This document shows, piece by piece, positions 11,583 through 21,272 of a stretch of 64,000 bases of DNA. How positions within the stretch are numbered: the stretch's first letter is position 1; the number at the start of each line of letters is the position of its first letter. A program made the translations under genes and the position numbers. The notes beneath the pieces are model-generated. The model saw only the letters and a program-made list of their open reading frames with translations. It was not told the DNA's origin and ran no database searches. The stretch is from Protula sp. h YS-2021 (lineage: Eukaryota > Annelida > Polychaeta > Sabellida > Serpulidae): NCBI GenBank assembly GCA_949752745.1, contig OX457034.1, positions 3,506,646 to 3,570,645 of the forward strand, given 5' to 3'.

Positions 11583-13195
11583 TCCTGGAACAAACGACGC
11601 ATAGCAATTGGTGACATGTGGTGCCGGAGGTCAGCGAGCGGGACGTGGCCGAATGCATACGTGGCATGTGGAAGGCTGGATAGTCGCGAAATGGCATCCG
11701 GGAGCTTATTAAGTTTCGTGTTTACGTAGGCGGCACATATTTTAATGTCAAACTTAACGCATAATATTAGTATTTCGCATAAAACATCGGACGCAATAGT
11801 GTTTCTAATTCTTCCTCGGTTAAGGGCATATAGGGTTGCTTTATTATCCGAATATAGTTGAACCGTCTTAGAAGCGCAGAACGGTGCCCAGCGGCGCAGC
11901 GCCAAAAGAACAGCAGCTAGTTCTTTCGTATTTATGTCGCAATCATTGATGGCGGGCATATCCGTGGCGAAGTTGCAATAGAGCCAGTCTATGGCTCTAT
12001 TGTGGCAAACGACCGCTGCGCCTGCAGCAATCGGGCTTGCGTCTGTGGCAATGTGAAAGGCGCGATCGGGCACATCCCTTTGGGAGGAAAAGCGAGATGT
12101 ACCGTTGAATGAGGCGCAAAGCACATTAAGCAGTAGTAAGTCTCGGCGAGTGTCCGTAGTGATACGGGTGCGGTGGTTAGGGCGACGTAGTGACGTCATA
12201 AGCACGATTAGACGACGCATGGCCGGACGTATGACACTGACAACACGTCCGACCCAGTTCAGTTTCCCCAGCAGGCTCTGGAGGTCGCGTTTTGAGAGCC
12301 GTCTGTTGTCGGGACTTGCGTAGTGGGAGAGAAGGGTTTGGACTTCGCATAGCTTATCCGTGGGAATTGACAGCGTGCAGTCGGTGGAGTCGATAGTCAC
12401 TCCGAGAAACGTTAGTCTGCGCGTAGGGGAGATGCATTTCTCCCAGTTGATTGCGAAACCAAGCGACCGGAGGAGCCGTATCAAGCATTGCATTGCCTTG
12501 AGCGTGTCGTCAAATGTATCAGCGGTAATAAAAAAGTCATCGAGGTAGCAAATTATTGCTTTTATACCTTGTTTTTTAAGCATGCGGCAGACACTCTGAG
12601 TAATACGATGGAAAATACCAACGCTTAATGAAGCCCCGAAGGGCAAGCGGGTATCTACAAGGTATGTGTGATGTTTATTACCCTTAAATTTCCACTTTAA
12701 GCCCGTTAGACGTTGGGACGCTTCGCTGAGCGGGACCTGCCGATAAGCTGATTTAAGGTCCACTTTTGCCATAAACGAGTTTCTACTGACCATATCGGCA
12801 GCGATGTCCACGGATGTAAAAACATGTTTGTCGGGGGTGGCGTGGGAGTTGACAGAAAGGCCTTCTGGTTGCGAGCAATCGTGAATTAGCCTGATTTCAC
12901 CGTTTTCTTTGGGTATGGCGGAGAGCGGGGAGACAATGGCCGGTTTTTCTACCACTACTTTATAGCGACCCAGGGCAATTTCCTTCTTTATTTCGCTCTC
13001 TACCTCATCACGATATTGTCGCTCAGCCACGCGGCTGTTGGGGGCTTCGGCACACTGAATATTTTCCGTGCGAACGTTAACGATATCGAACCCATTACGT
13101 AATCCGTTGAGAATAAATACCTTGTCCTTATCCGTTTCAAGTTGTCGTTCCCATTCGTCGAGCCGGTCAGACAGTGGGCTAGAGACGGCGTGCCG
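11522..13195 (-). CDS. Reverse transcriptase-RNase H (Ngaro copy 1)
   Basis: This frame directly follows the gag UAG in the same phase, about 557 codons to the stop at 11522. It has RT motifs KVDLKSAYRQVPL, LPFGAS and the catalytic YLDDFF, then RNase H with Asp in IATDAS, Glu in NTKELAA and Asp in LYSDNKA, ending PDAISRL. The gene copies element RNA into cDNA in cytoplasmic particles. There is no early in-frame ATG, so expression by stop-codon readthrough from gag is likely. A GTG at 13030 is the first near-cognate start. The 3' end overlaps the recombinase frame by 61 bp. Confidence 0.9.
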   Translation of the reverse strand, partial: RHAVSSPLSDRLDEWERQLETDKDKVFILNGLRNGFDIVNVRTENIQCAEAPNSRVAERQYRDEVESEIKKEIALGRYKVVVEKPAIVSPLSAIPKENGEIRLIHDCSQPEGLSVNSHATPDKHVFTSVDIAADMVSRNSFMAKVDLKSAYRQVPLSEASQRLTGLKWKFKGNKHHTYLVDTRLPFGASLSVGIFHRITQSVCRMLKKQGIKAIICYLDDFFITADTFDDTLKAMQCLIRLLRSLGFAINWEKCISPTRRLTFLGVTIDSTDCTLSIPTDKLCEVQTLLSHYASPDNRRLSKRDLQSLLGKLNWVGRVVSVIRPAMRRLIVLMTSLRRPNHRTRITTDTRRDLLLLNVLCASFNGTSRFSSQRDVPDRAFHIATDASPIAAGAAVVCHNRAIDWLYCNFATDMPAINDCDINTKELAAVLLALRRWAPFCASKTVQLYSDNKATLYALNRGRIRNTIASDVLCEILILCVKFDIKICAAYVNTKLNKLPDAISRLSSLPHATYAFGHVPLADLRHHMSPIAMRRLFQEWYGRHKFWTTKWPNSAEQP

Positions 13196-14203
13196 CTAGT
13201 CTCTGTGGGCAATCTCGGGGTGGTTCTGGAAACATTTCAGGCAGACATGCATGAATCGGCAGTTTAGTAGACTGCAACCCCGGCGCGAATTAAAGTTGCG
13301 ACAAATTTCCGTGCCGTTCGGGGCCCTTGGAGCTTCCACCCTGGGTCTAGCGTGCTGCTTCCGGGTGGATGTTGATTGGGCGCGCGACGAGAAGCAACAT
13401 ATGCCTAGGAGATACGTATCGTCGTCTCCCCAACGGATTTGCCCCGACGCCACCCGTTGCCGGTATTCGAAATCATACCTCATACAGTTGGCTAGCGGGT
13501 AATACTCGCACATATCTCCAAACTTTATGCCGTAGAGATTGTAGCGATCACGCTCGTCTTCCGTCTCCAACTGTCCTGAGCGCTTTAGGGCGCTAAAGAT
13601 GCGGGCGTGGCCTTTCACCCACTGCTGCCACGTGGTGTCCTCAGGCCTCACGCGTTTCGCCGCGCTCGTCACGATCACTTTCGCATCACCGTTCGACGAT
13701 AACACTGTCTCTGTGCCCTGACTCCCCAGGAAGGATCCACAGAAATCTTGGACAAATAATGGTCGCGTGTTACCTGGGGTTCTCCCGGTCTGCCATGGGT
13801 CGTCGTCCGGGGTCTGCGGCTTGTCCACGAGGGAGTCCAGCATGGCTGTCATCGTCTCTGTGTTAAGGCGTGGAAGGTCATTCAGGGTAGCTGGTGCCGC
13901 GTCGCTGCGTAGCCGGGGTCTGTCGGCCGGAAATTTCTCAATGATGTCCGATGTGGGACCGGTACGGGAACTCGCACTGTCGGACTTTGCGTCCTTAAGG
14001 TCTGCGACGGCCGCTAGCAGCATTCTCTCTTGGCCGAGCGAGAGTTTTAGCGCCTTAATGACGACCTTGTCAATGTGCAGTACACTGTCGATGGAAAAGA
14101 ATTCCTCGCTCAGGAGAGCGTCGACAGTGGATTCGAGAAGGTTTCTCGACGCAGCCCATTCTTTCAACTCTTTAATTGCACTGTCGACTTTATCCTTATT
14201 CAT
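13196..14203 (-). CDS. Gag-like protein (Ngaro copy 1)
   Basis: A 335-residue protein starting at an ATG 14203-14201 (MNKDKVDSAIKELKEWAAS). The N-terminal half is acidic and helical; a conserved core contains TTWQQWVKGHARIF and RDRYNLYGIKFGDMCEYYPL. The C-terminus carries a CCCH-type finger (C-x8-C-x4-C-x3-H, in ICRNF...RRGCSLLNCRFMH) and further Cys/His residues, suggesting nucleic-acid binding in particle assembly. It ends at UAG (13198-13196, followed by CGG here and GGG in other copies), after which RT continues in the same frame. Confidence 0.85.
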   Translation of the reverse strand: MNKDKVDSAIKELKEWAASRNLLESTVDALLSEEFFSIDSVLHIDKVVIKALKLSLGQERMLLAAVADLKDAKSDSASSRTGPTSDIIEKFPADRPRLRSDAAPATLNDLPRLNTETMTAMLDSLVDKPQTPDDDPWQTGRTPGNTRPLFVQDFCGSFLGSQGTETVLSSNGDAKVIVTSAAKRVRPEDTTWQQWVKGHARIFSALKRSGQLETEDERDRYNLYGIKFGDMCEYYPLANCMRYDFEYRQRVASGQIRWGDDDTYLLGICCFSSRAQSTSTRKQHARPRVEAPRAPNGTEICRNFNSRRGCSLLNCRFMHVCLKCFQNHPEIAHRD

Positions 14204-14707
14204 TTTTTTTGTTTCCTTGCTCTCTCAGTGTTTTTTTTTTTTATACAGTTATAAGGGGCTCACTGCTTGGCCGTAATTGCAATTAATGCCCTATTCAGAC
14301 GGCACTGCTCAGGCAAGATCTTAATTGCAATTAGAGTACTCACGCATATTGATGCCCCAAATCCTAACAATCCCTTGCAGTAATTGCAATTCGGAGTCCA
14401 AGCTTGTCAGCTGTCCGGGTGACGCTTGTTAGGCTTAACAATTGATATCCACAAATTGCAATTAAGAGCTTCAAGTTTATACACAATGTCGCATATATCA
14501 CACTTTTATTTATTGGTTTTTTTTTTATATATACATTTTATTCCCTTTTCCTTACGCCCTGTATCAATCGTTATCCTGAAAGCTACTTTAATCAAATGTA
14601 ATTATCCTTTGTGTCCTTTTCTGGTTTTCTTTATTATTATTTTTTTTTTAGTTTATTATTATTTTATCCTGAAGGCTAGCTAATATTCCATTTGGCTGTG
14701 TCTTTCC

Positions 14708-14760
<53 letters not shown>

Positions 14761-14767
14761 CTTTTGC
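14204..14767 (-). promoter_or_regulatory. Ngaro copy 1 leader with AATTGCAATT palindromes and long poly-A/T tract
   Basis: This 564-bp untranslated leader lies between A1 and gag. It contains the 10-bp palindrome AATTGCAATT four times, at 14275-14284, 14323-14332, 14382-14391 and 14454-14463. The palindromes recur in the other leaders long enough to carry them. A homopolymer of about 50 T (plus strand) occupies 14710-14760 and is much shorter in copy 2. The palindromes may bind a host factor or act as promoter elements; this is inference. Confidence 0.6.
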
Positions 14768-15107
14768 TCTCTGGAAGCGCTTGCTTGACCAGTGCTTGCT
14801 TTGCATTTGTGAGGGGAAGCTTGGAAGAGCCTTGTTATGTACCGTCCGACTTAATCCCTGCACGACTCAACGGCCAATAGAGCACAGGCATGACAGAAGG
14901 TACTCTGGGGCGAGCTCCGCCCCCGAGTTACTGAGTGTGTGCTTCGCTCCCGCCTTGCATGACGGCACGCTGTAAGCCGAGACGCTCTGTCTACATCTCC
15001 GTCTGGCACGCTCCGTCGCTGTCAAGTCGAGTAGCGTGGGGGATTAAGGGGGAAAAGGGGCAGCGCATCACCAGAGTTTTAAAATCAAATAACACTTTAT
15101 TTTTTAA
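14768..15107 (-). repeat. A1 terminal repeat, Ngaro copy 1
   Basis: A 340-bp repeat nearly identical to A2 at 10087-10426. It contains a GC-rich palindromic segment (ggggcgagctccgccccc) and an inverted CCAAT motif (ggccaat), features compatible with a promoter. Its outer edge joins B2 of copy 2 at 15108 without any host DNA between. Confidence 0.85.
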
Positions 15108-15519
15108 TTAAAACTTATAGCGTTCTAGTCTCTAGCCGTTATGGCTGGCAAGAGTGGTTTGGGTACAGATGTTTATTGCCTGACTGCTGAACACATTATG
15201 CATAAAACAAACATACTTTAAGAAACTGTCCACTAACCATACTAACATATTCAACATAAAACTGTACTTGTAAACAATTAAACAGGGAAGGGGAAGGGGG
15301 ATGGAGGTGGGTCTCTGGAAGCGCTTGCTTGACCAGTGCTTGCTTTGCATTTGTGAGGGGAAGCTTGGAAGAGCCTTGTTATGTGCCGTTCGACTTAATC
15401 CCTGCACGACTCAACGGCCAATAGAACACAGGCATGACAGAAGGTACTCTGGGGCGAGCTCCGCCCCCGAGTTACTGAGTGTCTGCTTCGCTCCCGCCTT
15501 GCATGACGGCACGCTGTAA
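15108..15519 (-). repeat. B2 and 3' part of A2, Ngaro copy 2
   Basis: B2 is 15108-15232 with an 11-bp internal deletion relative to other copies. The usual C/T-rich linker follows, then A2 from 15312. A2 is broken at 15519 by the PLE and resumes at 16866-16905. The last 11 bp before the break (gcacgctgtaa) are repeated after the PLE. Confidence 0.85.
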
Positions 15520-16865
15520 TTCTATGCAATAAAAAGTCTTTTTAAGTGTTATGTTTTAATATTTTACGAATTTTCGACTGATACAGTCTTCTTCAGGTAC
15601 ATATTTCACAAAAATGTGACGTTGCTATGGTAACTTCACATACTACACACAAGTGTGATAAATTTTATGTGTAAATACACATAATTCCAATGTTTACACA
15701 AAATGATAATATAATTGCAAACAAAGTTGAAATCATATAAAAACACATAGAATAATGAGAAAAATCGACTAAAAGAAATTCATACGATAGAATAATGCAC
15801 AATTTTAAAGAAATTGCTGAAAATTGAAATCAACATTCATCCCATGTCCCAAAACACAACCCAATCTTGCAATTAATTTTTGTTCTAACAATTTTCGTTT
15901 TGAAGTGTCATTGCAAAAAGCAACGGCACAAACAGACATATCGTCAACGCTGTGATGATTACTTATGAAATGACTGGAGACTTCGTTATCTTCTTTTTTA
16001 ATCATCACATTTCTTCTATGTTCTCTAAATCTATCCCCTAGTCGCCTACTCGTTTCTCCAACATACAGACTGCCGCATTTTTTGCATTCTATCACATAAA
16101 CTACACCTTCTGAAACACATGAAAAATTATCTCTGATATTTATGAAAGTTTTTGGTCCAACTATTTGTGAGCTCTCATTAATATGGGGACAAGTTACACA
16201 TTTTTTTCGTTTGCAAGGAACCGTCTTCCCTTCTATGCAGCTTTGTAATTTTGAATGTACAAGAATATCTTTCAGATTTTTGTCTCTTTTGTAGGCTACT
16301 AAAGGCCGTCCTTCAAACATGTGCCCAATTAAACCATCATTACATAAAATATAATAATTTCTGTTTACTATTTTAGAAATTTCCAAATTGCTGCGATGGT
16401 ATGTGATAGGAAACACGATTCTATTTTGTCCTTTCTGACTTGACTTGTCTTTGTATAATACACTTTGTCTTTTCATAGCACGTACTCTGGTCATATTTCG
16501 ACTTAAAAGTGATTTGGGGTAACCTTGTTGCAAGAAACACCTAAACAACATTTTCGCGTTTTTTTCATAATCACCATCCGTGGAGCTTATTCTTCGAATT
16601 CGAAGGAACTGTGAGAATGGAATACTTCTTTTGCAGGTCACCGGATGGGAAGAACGAAAGTTGAGGTAGGCATGTGTGTCAGTCGGTTTACAGTAGAGTG
16701 TTGAATGCACTGAATTTCCTTTTATTTTAATTGTTGTATCTAGCATGTTAACTTCTTGTGCGATAGTAACCGTATACTCAAGGGCCGGGTGGTGGTTTTT
16801 GACAAAATTAATGAACTTTTCAAGCTTATCTTTCGTCATATTTGCTGCTCCAAGTCATATTTGCT
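15520..16865 (-). mobile_element. Penelope-like element, 5'-truncated, with 11-bp target duplication
   Basis: A 1.35-kb insertion flanked by the direct repeat gcacgctgtaa at 15509-15519 and 16866-16876. On the minus strand it contains the C-terminal half of a PLE polyprotein and a 3' UTR ending in ttctatgcaataaaaag read on the plus strand. Its 5' edge carries a short duplicated motif (tcatatttgctg at 16838 and 16856). It inserted into the A2 repeat of Ngaro copy 2, so it is younger than that copy. Confidence 0.88.
15805..16839 (-). pseudogene. PLE polyprotein fragment: RT C-terminus plus GIY-YIG endonuclease
   Basis: The 344-residue open frame lacks the RT fingers and palm because of 5' truncation. 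It begins in the RT thumb region (KPTDTHAYLNF, HPVTCKRSIPFSQFLRIRR). It then has a Cys/His linker (CKRKKCVTCPHI) and a GIY-YIG nuclease (VVYVIECKKCGSLYVGETSRR, with YVG for YIG, and DRFREHR). GIY-YIG plus RT is diagnostic of Penelope-like elements that carry the endonuclease. The frame is undamaged to its natural stop at 15805, which implies recent insertion. The apparent ATG at 16839 is internal. Confidence 0.88.
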
Positions 16866-16905
16866 GCACGCTGTAAGCCGAGACGCTCTGTCTACATCTC
16901 CGTCT

Positions 16906-17797
16906 GTATCGCGTGTAGGACTCCGATGTCCAGTCTCCTTGGCTCTTAATCACTTGCGGTGGCAGCCCACAGGCAAGAGCAAAGGAAGCCCCGGCTCGTC
17001 GTAGGCTATGGCCGCTGTAGGCTGAGTCATCTAGCCCAACAGCACGCAGTTTGCATTTCAGCATTGACGAGAACGCTGCGTGGGAGAGATAGACGGTGGA
17101 GTCCGGGGTTCTGTAGGAGAAGAGCGCCGATTTACCATGTGCGGGCGAAAGGCGGAGGTGGTGTTTTAACGCTGCAGTGGGGCATACTGTAGACTGCTCT
17201 ACCTCTGGGATTGGGATGACGAGGGCTCGTGAAAAGTTGCGAAGTGTTTTGGTGCGTTTTACGTGAACTAGGGCGCCATCTGCACACAGCGTTTGGTCAT
17301 CACGGCAGAGGTCAGTTCTACAGTCGTGGCTAGTCTGGGTACGGGATAGCAGCGAGGACTTGCGCAGAAAGGTAAAGAAGCCCATGAGACAAGCAGCCCA
17401 GAAGCAGGCCTCTAATGGTTGCGAGAGGTCGAGAACTCCTCGGACGCGCTGCAAGATATCCAGCGAGAGCGGTAGTTTCTGTCGGGGTGGCGTACCTTTC
17501 TGCGTGTCGATTCCTTTCAATAGCGTCTTCACGAAGTGGTTATTCTCAATGGGGTTCGTGTAACCCAGCTCCAAGTGGAGTAGGCGAACTGCAGCGAGAT
17601 AGCATCTCACGGACTGGGGTTTCAGGGATCGGCTGAGAAAACACGCGTAACGGAGGACGGTCGTAGTTTCTGCGGGGGCTGGGCGCATCCTAAAGGCTTG
17701 GCAGAAGAGCCGAGTACGTTTCACGAGTGCTTTCTGCTAGGGCTGCTCTGCGGAATTGGGCCACTTCGTTGTCCAAAATTTGTGTCTCCCGTACCAC
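16906..17797 (-). pseudogene. Tyrosine recombinase remnant (Ngaro copy 2)
   Basis: Compared with copy 1, 20 bp are missing near 17708, shifting frame in the N-terminal region. The C-terminus is cut after SESYTRY, where sequence jumps into the A repeat. HSLRR is kept, and the stretch after TRY is foreign. The protein cannot be complete. Confidence 0.85.
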
Positions 17798-19410
17798 TCC
17801 TGGAACAAACGACGCATAGCAATTGGTGACATGTGGTGCCGGAGGTCAGCGAGCGGGACGTGGCCGAATGCATACGTGGCATGCGAAAGGCTGGATAGTC
17901 GCGAAATGGCATCCGGGAGCTTATTAAGTTTCGTGTTTACGTAGGCGGCACATATTTTAATGTCAAACTTAACGCATAATATTAGTATTTCGCATAAGAC
18001 ATCGGACGCAATAGTGTTTCTAATTCTTCCTCGGTTAAGGGCATATAGGGTTGCTTTATTATCCGAATATAGTTGGACCGTCTTAGAAGCGCAGAACGGT
18101 GCCAGGCGGCGCAGCGCCAAAAGAACAGCAGCTAGTTCTTTCGTATTAATGTCGCAATCATTGATGGCGGGCATATCCGTGGCGAAGTTGCAATAGAGCC
18201 AGTCTATGGCTGTATTGTGGCAAACGACCGCTGCGCTTGCAGCAGTCGGGCTTGCGTCTGTGGCAATGTGAAAGGCGCGATCGGGCACATCCCTTGGGGA
18301 GGAAAAGCGGGATGTACCGTTGAATGAGGCGCAAAGCACATTAAGCAGTAGTAAGTCTCGGCGAGTGTCCGTAGTGATACGGGTGCGGTGGTTAGGGCGA
18401 CGTAGTGACGTCATTAGCACGATTAGACGACGCATGGCCGGACGTATGACACTGACAACACGTCCGACCCAGTTCAGTTTCCCCAGCAGCCTCTGGAGGT
18501 CGCGTTTTGAGAGCCGTCTGTTGTCGGGACTTGCGTAGTGGGAGAGAAGGGTTTGGACTTCGCATAGCTTATCCGTGGGAATTGACAGCGTGCAGTCGGT
18601 GGAGTCGATAGTCACTCCCAGAAACGTTAGTCTGCGCGTAGGGGAGATGCATTTCTCCCAGTTGATTGCGAAACCAAGCGACCGGAGGAGCCGTATCAAG
18701 CATTGCATTGCCTTGAGCGTATCGTCAAATGTTTCAGCGGTAATAAAAAAGTCATCGAGGTAGCAAATTATTGCTTTTATACCTTGTTTTTTAAGCATGC
18801 GGCAGACACTCTGTGTAATACGATGGAAAATACCAACGCTTAATGAAGCCCCGAAGGGCAAGCGGGTATCTACAAGGTATGTGTGATGTTTATCACCCTT
18901 AAATTTCCACTTTAAGCCCGTTAGACGTTGGGACGCTTCGCTGAGCGGGACCTGCCGATAAGCTGATTTAAGGTCCACTTTTGCCATAAACGAGTTTTTA
19001 CCGACCATATCGGCAGCGACGGCCACGGATGTAAAAACATGTTTGTCGGGGGTGGCGTGGGAGTTGACAGAAAGGCCTTCTGGTTGCGAGCAATCGTGAA
19101 TTAGCCTGATTTCACCGTTTTCTTTGGGTATGGCGGAGAGCGGGGAGACAATGACCGGTTTTTCTACCACTACTTTATAGCGACCCAGGGCAATTTCCTT
19201 CTTTATTTCGCTCTCTACCTCATCACGATATTGTCGCTCAGCCACGCGGCTGTTGGGGGCTTCGGCACACTGAATATTTTCCGTGCGAACGTTAACGATA
19301 TCGAACCCTTTACGTAGTCCGTTGAGAATAAATACCTTGTCCTTATCCGTTTCAAGTTGTCGTTCCCATTCGTCGAGCCGGTCAGACAGTGGGCTAGAGA
19401 CGGCGTGCCC
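17737..19410 (-). CDS. Reverse transcriptase-RNase H (Ngaro copy 2)
   Basis: Open from the gag UAG to 17737, same length and motifs as copy 1, including YLDDFF, IATDAS, NTKELAA and LYSDNKA. Scattered substitutions relative to copy 1 include DIAADMVSR to AVAADMVGK, and WAPFC to LAPFC. No early ATG follows the UAG. The enzyme reads as intact although the element has lost its recombinase and B1. Confidence 0.87.
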   Translation of the reverse strand, partial: GHAVSSPLSDRLDEWERQLETDKDKVFILNGLRKGFDIVNVRTENIQCAEAPNSRVAERQYRDEVESEIKKEIALGRYKVVVEKPVIVSPLSAIPKENGEIRLIHDCSQPEGLSVNSHATPDKHVFTSVAVAADMVGKNSFMAKVDLKSAYRQVPLSEASQRLTGLKWKFKGDKHHTYLVDTRLPFGASLSVGIFHRITQSVCRMLKKQGIKAIICYLDDFFITAETFDDTLKAMQCLIRLLRSLGFAINWEKCISPTRRLTFLGVTIDSTDCTLSIPTDKLCEVQTLLSHYASPDNRRLSKRDLQRLLGKLNWVGRVVSVIRPAMRRLIVLMTSLRRPNHRTRITTDTRRDLLLLNVLCASFNGTSRFSSPRDVPDRAFHIATDASPTAASAAVVCHNTAIDWLYCNFATDMPAINDCDINTKELAAVLLALRRLAPFCASKTVQLYSDNKATLYALNRGRIRNTIASDVLCEILILCVKFDIKICAAYVNTKLNKLPDAISRLSSLSHATYAFGHVPLADLRHHMSPIAMRRLFQEWYGRHKFWTTKWPNSAEQP

Positions 19411-20418
19411 CTAGTCTCTGTGAGCAATCTCGGGGTGGTTCTGGAAACATTTCAGGCAGGCATGCATGAATCGGCAGTTTAGTAGACTGCAACCCCGGCG
19501 CGAATTAAAGTTGTGACAAATTTCCGTGCCGTTCGGGGCCCTTGGAGCTTCCACCCTGGGTCTAGCGTGCTGCTTCCGGGTGGATGTTGATTGGGCGCGA
19601 GACGAGAAGCAACATATGCCTAGGAGATACGTATCGTCGTCTCCCCAACGGATTTGCCCCGACGCCACCCGTTGCCGGTATTCGAAATCATACCTCATAC
19701 AGTTGGCTAGCGGGTAATACTCGCACATATCTCCAAACTTTATGCCGTAGAGATTGTAGCGATCACGCTCGTCTTCCGTTTCCAACTGTCCTGAGCGCTT
19801 TAGGGTGCGAACGATGCGGGCGTGGCCTTTCACCCACTGCTGCCACGTGGTGTCCTCAGGCCTCACGCGTTTCGCCGCGCTCGTCACGATCACTTTCGCA
19901 TCACCGTTCGACGATAACACTGTCTCTGTGTCCTGACTCCCCAGGAAGGATCCACAGAAATCTTGGACAAATAATGGTCGCGTGTTACCTGGGGTTCTCC
20001 CGGTCTGCCATGGGTCGTCGTCCGGGGTCTGCGGCTTGTCCACGAGGGAGTCCAGTATGGCTGTCATCGTCTCTGTGTTAAGGCGTGGAAGGTCATTCAG
20101 GGTAGCTGGTGCCGCGTCGCTGCGTAGCCGGGGTCTGTCGGCCGGAAATTTCTCAATGATGTTCGATGTGGGACCGGTACGGGAACTCGCACTGTCGGAC
20201 TTTGCGTCCTTAAGGTCTGCGAAGGCCGCTAGCAGCATTCTCTCTTGGCCGAGCGAGAGTGTTAGCGCCTTAATGACGACCTTGTCAATGTGCAGTACAC
20301 TGTCGATGGAAAAGAATTCCTCGCTCAGGAAAGCGTCGACAGTGGATTCGAGAAGGTTTCTCGACGCAGCCCATTCTTTCAATTCTTTAATTGCACTGTC
20401 GACTTTATCCTTATTCAT
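19411..20418 (-). CDS. Gag-like protein (Ngaro copy 2)
   Basis: Same 335-residue protein as copy 1 with a few substitutions. The ATG at 20418 is chosen by comparison; the frame stays open about 25 codons upstream but that extension is not conserved. The C-terminal CCCH finger is kept. It ends at UAG followed by GGG, then RT in frame. Confidence 0.85.
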   Translation of the reverse strand: MNKDKVDSAIKELKEWAASRNLLESTVDAFLSEEFFSIDSVLHIDKVVIKALTLSLGQERMLLAAFADLKDAKSDSASSRTGPTSNIIEKFPADRPRLRSDAAPATLNDLPRLNTETMTAILDSLVDKPQTPDDDPWQTGRTPGNTRPLFVQDFCGSFLGSQDTETVLSSNGDAKVIVTSAAKRVRPEDTTWQQWVKGHARIVRTLKRSGQLETEDERDRYNLYGIKFGDMCEYYPLANCMRYDFEYRQRVASGQIRWGDDDTYLLGICCFSSRAQSTSTRKQHARPRVEAPRAPNGTEICHNFNSRRGCSLLNCRFMHACLKCFQNHPEIAHRD

Positions 20419-20932
20419 TTTTTTGTTTCCTTGCTCTCTCACTATTTTTTTTTTTACAGTGATAGGGGGCTCACTGCTTGGCCGTAATTGCAATTAATGC
20501 CCTATTGAGACGGCACTGCTCAGGCAAGATCCTAATTGCAATTAGAGTACTCACGCATATTGATGCCCCAAATCCTAACAATCCCTTGCACTAATTGCAA
20601 TTCAGAGTCCAAGCTTGTCAGCTGTTCGGGTGACGCTTGTTAGGCTTAACAATTGATATCCACAAATTGCAATTAAGAGCTTCAAGTTTATACACAATGT
20701 CGCATATATCACACTTTTATTTATTGTTTTTTTTTACATATACATTTTATTCCCTTTACCTTACGCCCTGCATCAATCGTTATCCTGAAAGCTACTTTAA
20801 TCAAATGTAATTATCCTTTGTATCCTTTTCTGGTTTTCTTTATTATTATTTTTTTAGTTTATTATTATTTTATCCTGAAGGCTAGCTAATATTCCATTTG
20901 GCTGTGTCTTTCTGTTTTTTTTTTCGTTTTGC
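20419..20932 (-). promoter_or_regulatory. Ngaro copy 2 leader
   Basis: Homologous to the copy 1 leader, with AATTGCAATT palindromes retained, but the homopolymer near the A repeat is only about 10 T on the plus strand. Several short T-runs differ from copy 1. No ORF. Confidence 0.6.
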
Positions 20933-21272
20933 TCTCTGGAAGCGCTTGCTTGACCAGTGCTTGCTTTGTATTTGTGAGGGGAAGCTTGGAAGAGCCTTGT
21001 TATGTACCGTCCGACTTAATCCCTGCACGACTCAACGGCCAATAGAACACAGGCATGACAGAAGGTACTCTGGGGCGAGCTCCGCCCCCGAGTTACTGAG
21101 TGTGTGCTTCGCTCCCGCCTTGCATGACGGCACGCTGTAACCCGAGACGCTCTGTCTACATCTCCGTCTGGCACGCTCCGTCGCTGTCAAGTCGAGTAGC
21201 GTGGGGGATTAAGGGGTAAAAGGGGCAGCGCATCACCAGAGTTTTAAAATCAAATAACACTTTATTTTTTAA
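20933..21272 (-). repeat. A repeat shared by tandem Ngaro copies 2 and 3a
   Basis: A single 340-bp A repeat is followed by the copy 2 leader on one side and by B1 of copy 3a (21273-21408) on the other. It therefore acts as A1 of copy 2 and A2 of copy 3a at once, with no B2 between. This is the expected product of a tandem concatemer or of recombination between A1 and A2. Confidence 0.85.

Larger units (their letters stand above)
9872..15107 (-). mobile_element. Ngaro-like (DIRS order) retrotransposon copy 1, complete
   Basis: Reading on the minus strand the order is A1 (15107-14768), leader, gag, RT-RNase H, tyrosine recombinase, B1, A2, B2. A repeats are 340 bp and B repeats 136 bp. The split direct-repeat layout, the tyrosine recombinase in place of a DDE integrase, and the absence of a methyltransferase domain between RNase H and recombinase fit the Ngaro group. 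Gag, RT-RNase H and recombinase are all open, so this copy may be competent. It sits in a minus-strand PLE at a TTAA-like site, and copy 2 adjoins directly at 15108. Confidence 0.9.
15108..21272 (-). mobile_element. Ngaro-like retrotransposon copy 2, tandem to copy 1, interrupted by PLE
   Basis: Minus-strand order is A (20933-21272, shared with copy 3a), leader, gag, RT-RNase H, damaged recombinase, remnant of A2, B2. B1, most of the first part of A2 and the recombinase C-terminus are deleted at 16905/16906. A Penelope-like element (15520-16865) split A2. The two Ngaro copies are head-to-tail with B2 of copy 2 touching A1 of copy 1. Confidence 0.85.

Noticed and set aside
13767..14276. Antisense frame of about 170 codons opposite gag, present in all copies
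   Set aside because: Conserved only because gag is; no features of a protein and it ends in the T-rich leader.
9872..15107. LTR retrotransposon or DIRS1-type element
   Set aside because: No LTRs or DDE integrase; repeats are split direct (A1...B1A2B2) rather than inverted with an internal complementary region, and no methyltransferase domain is present.
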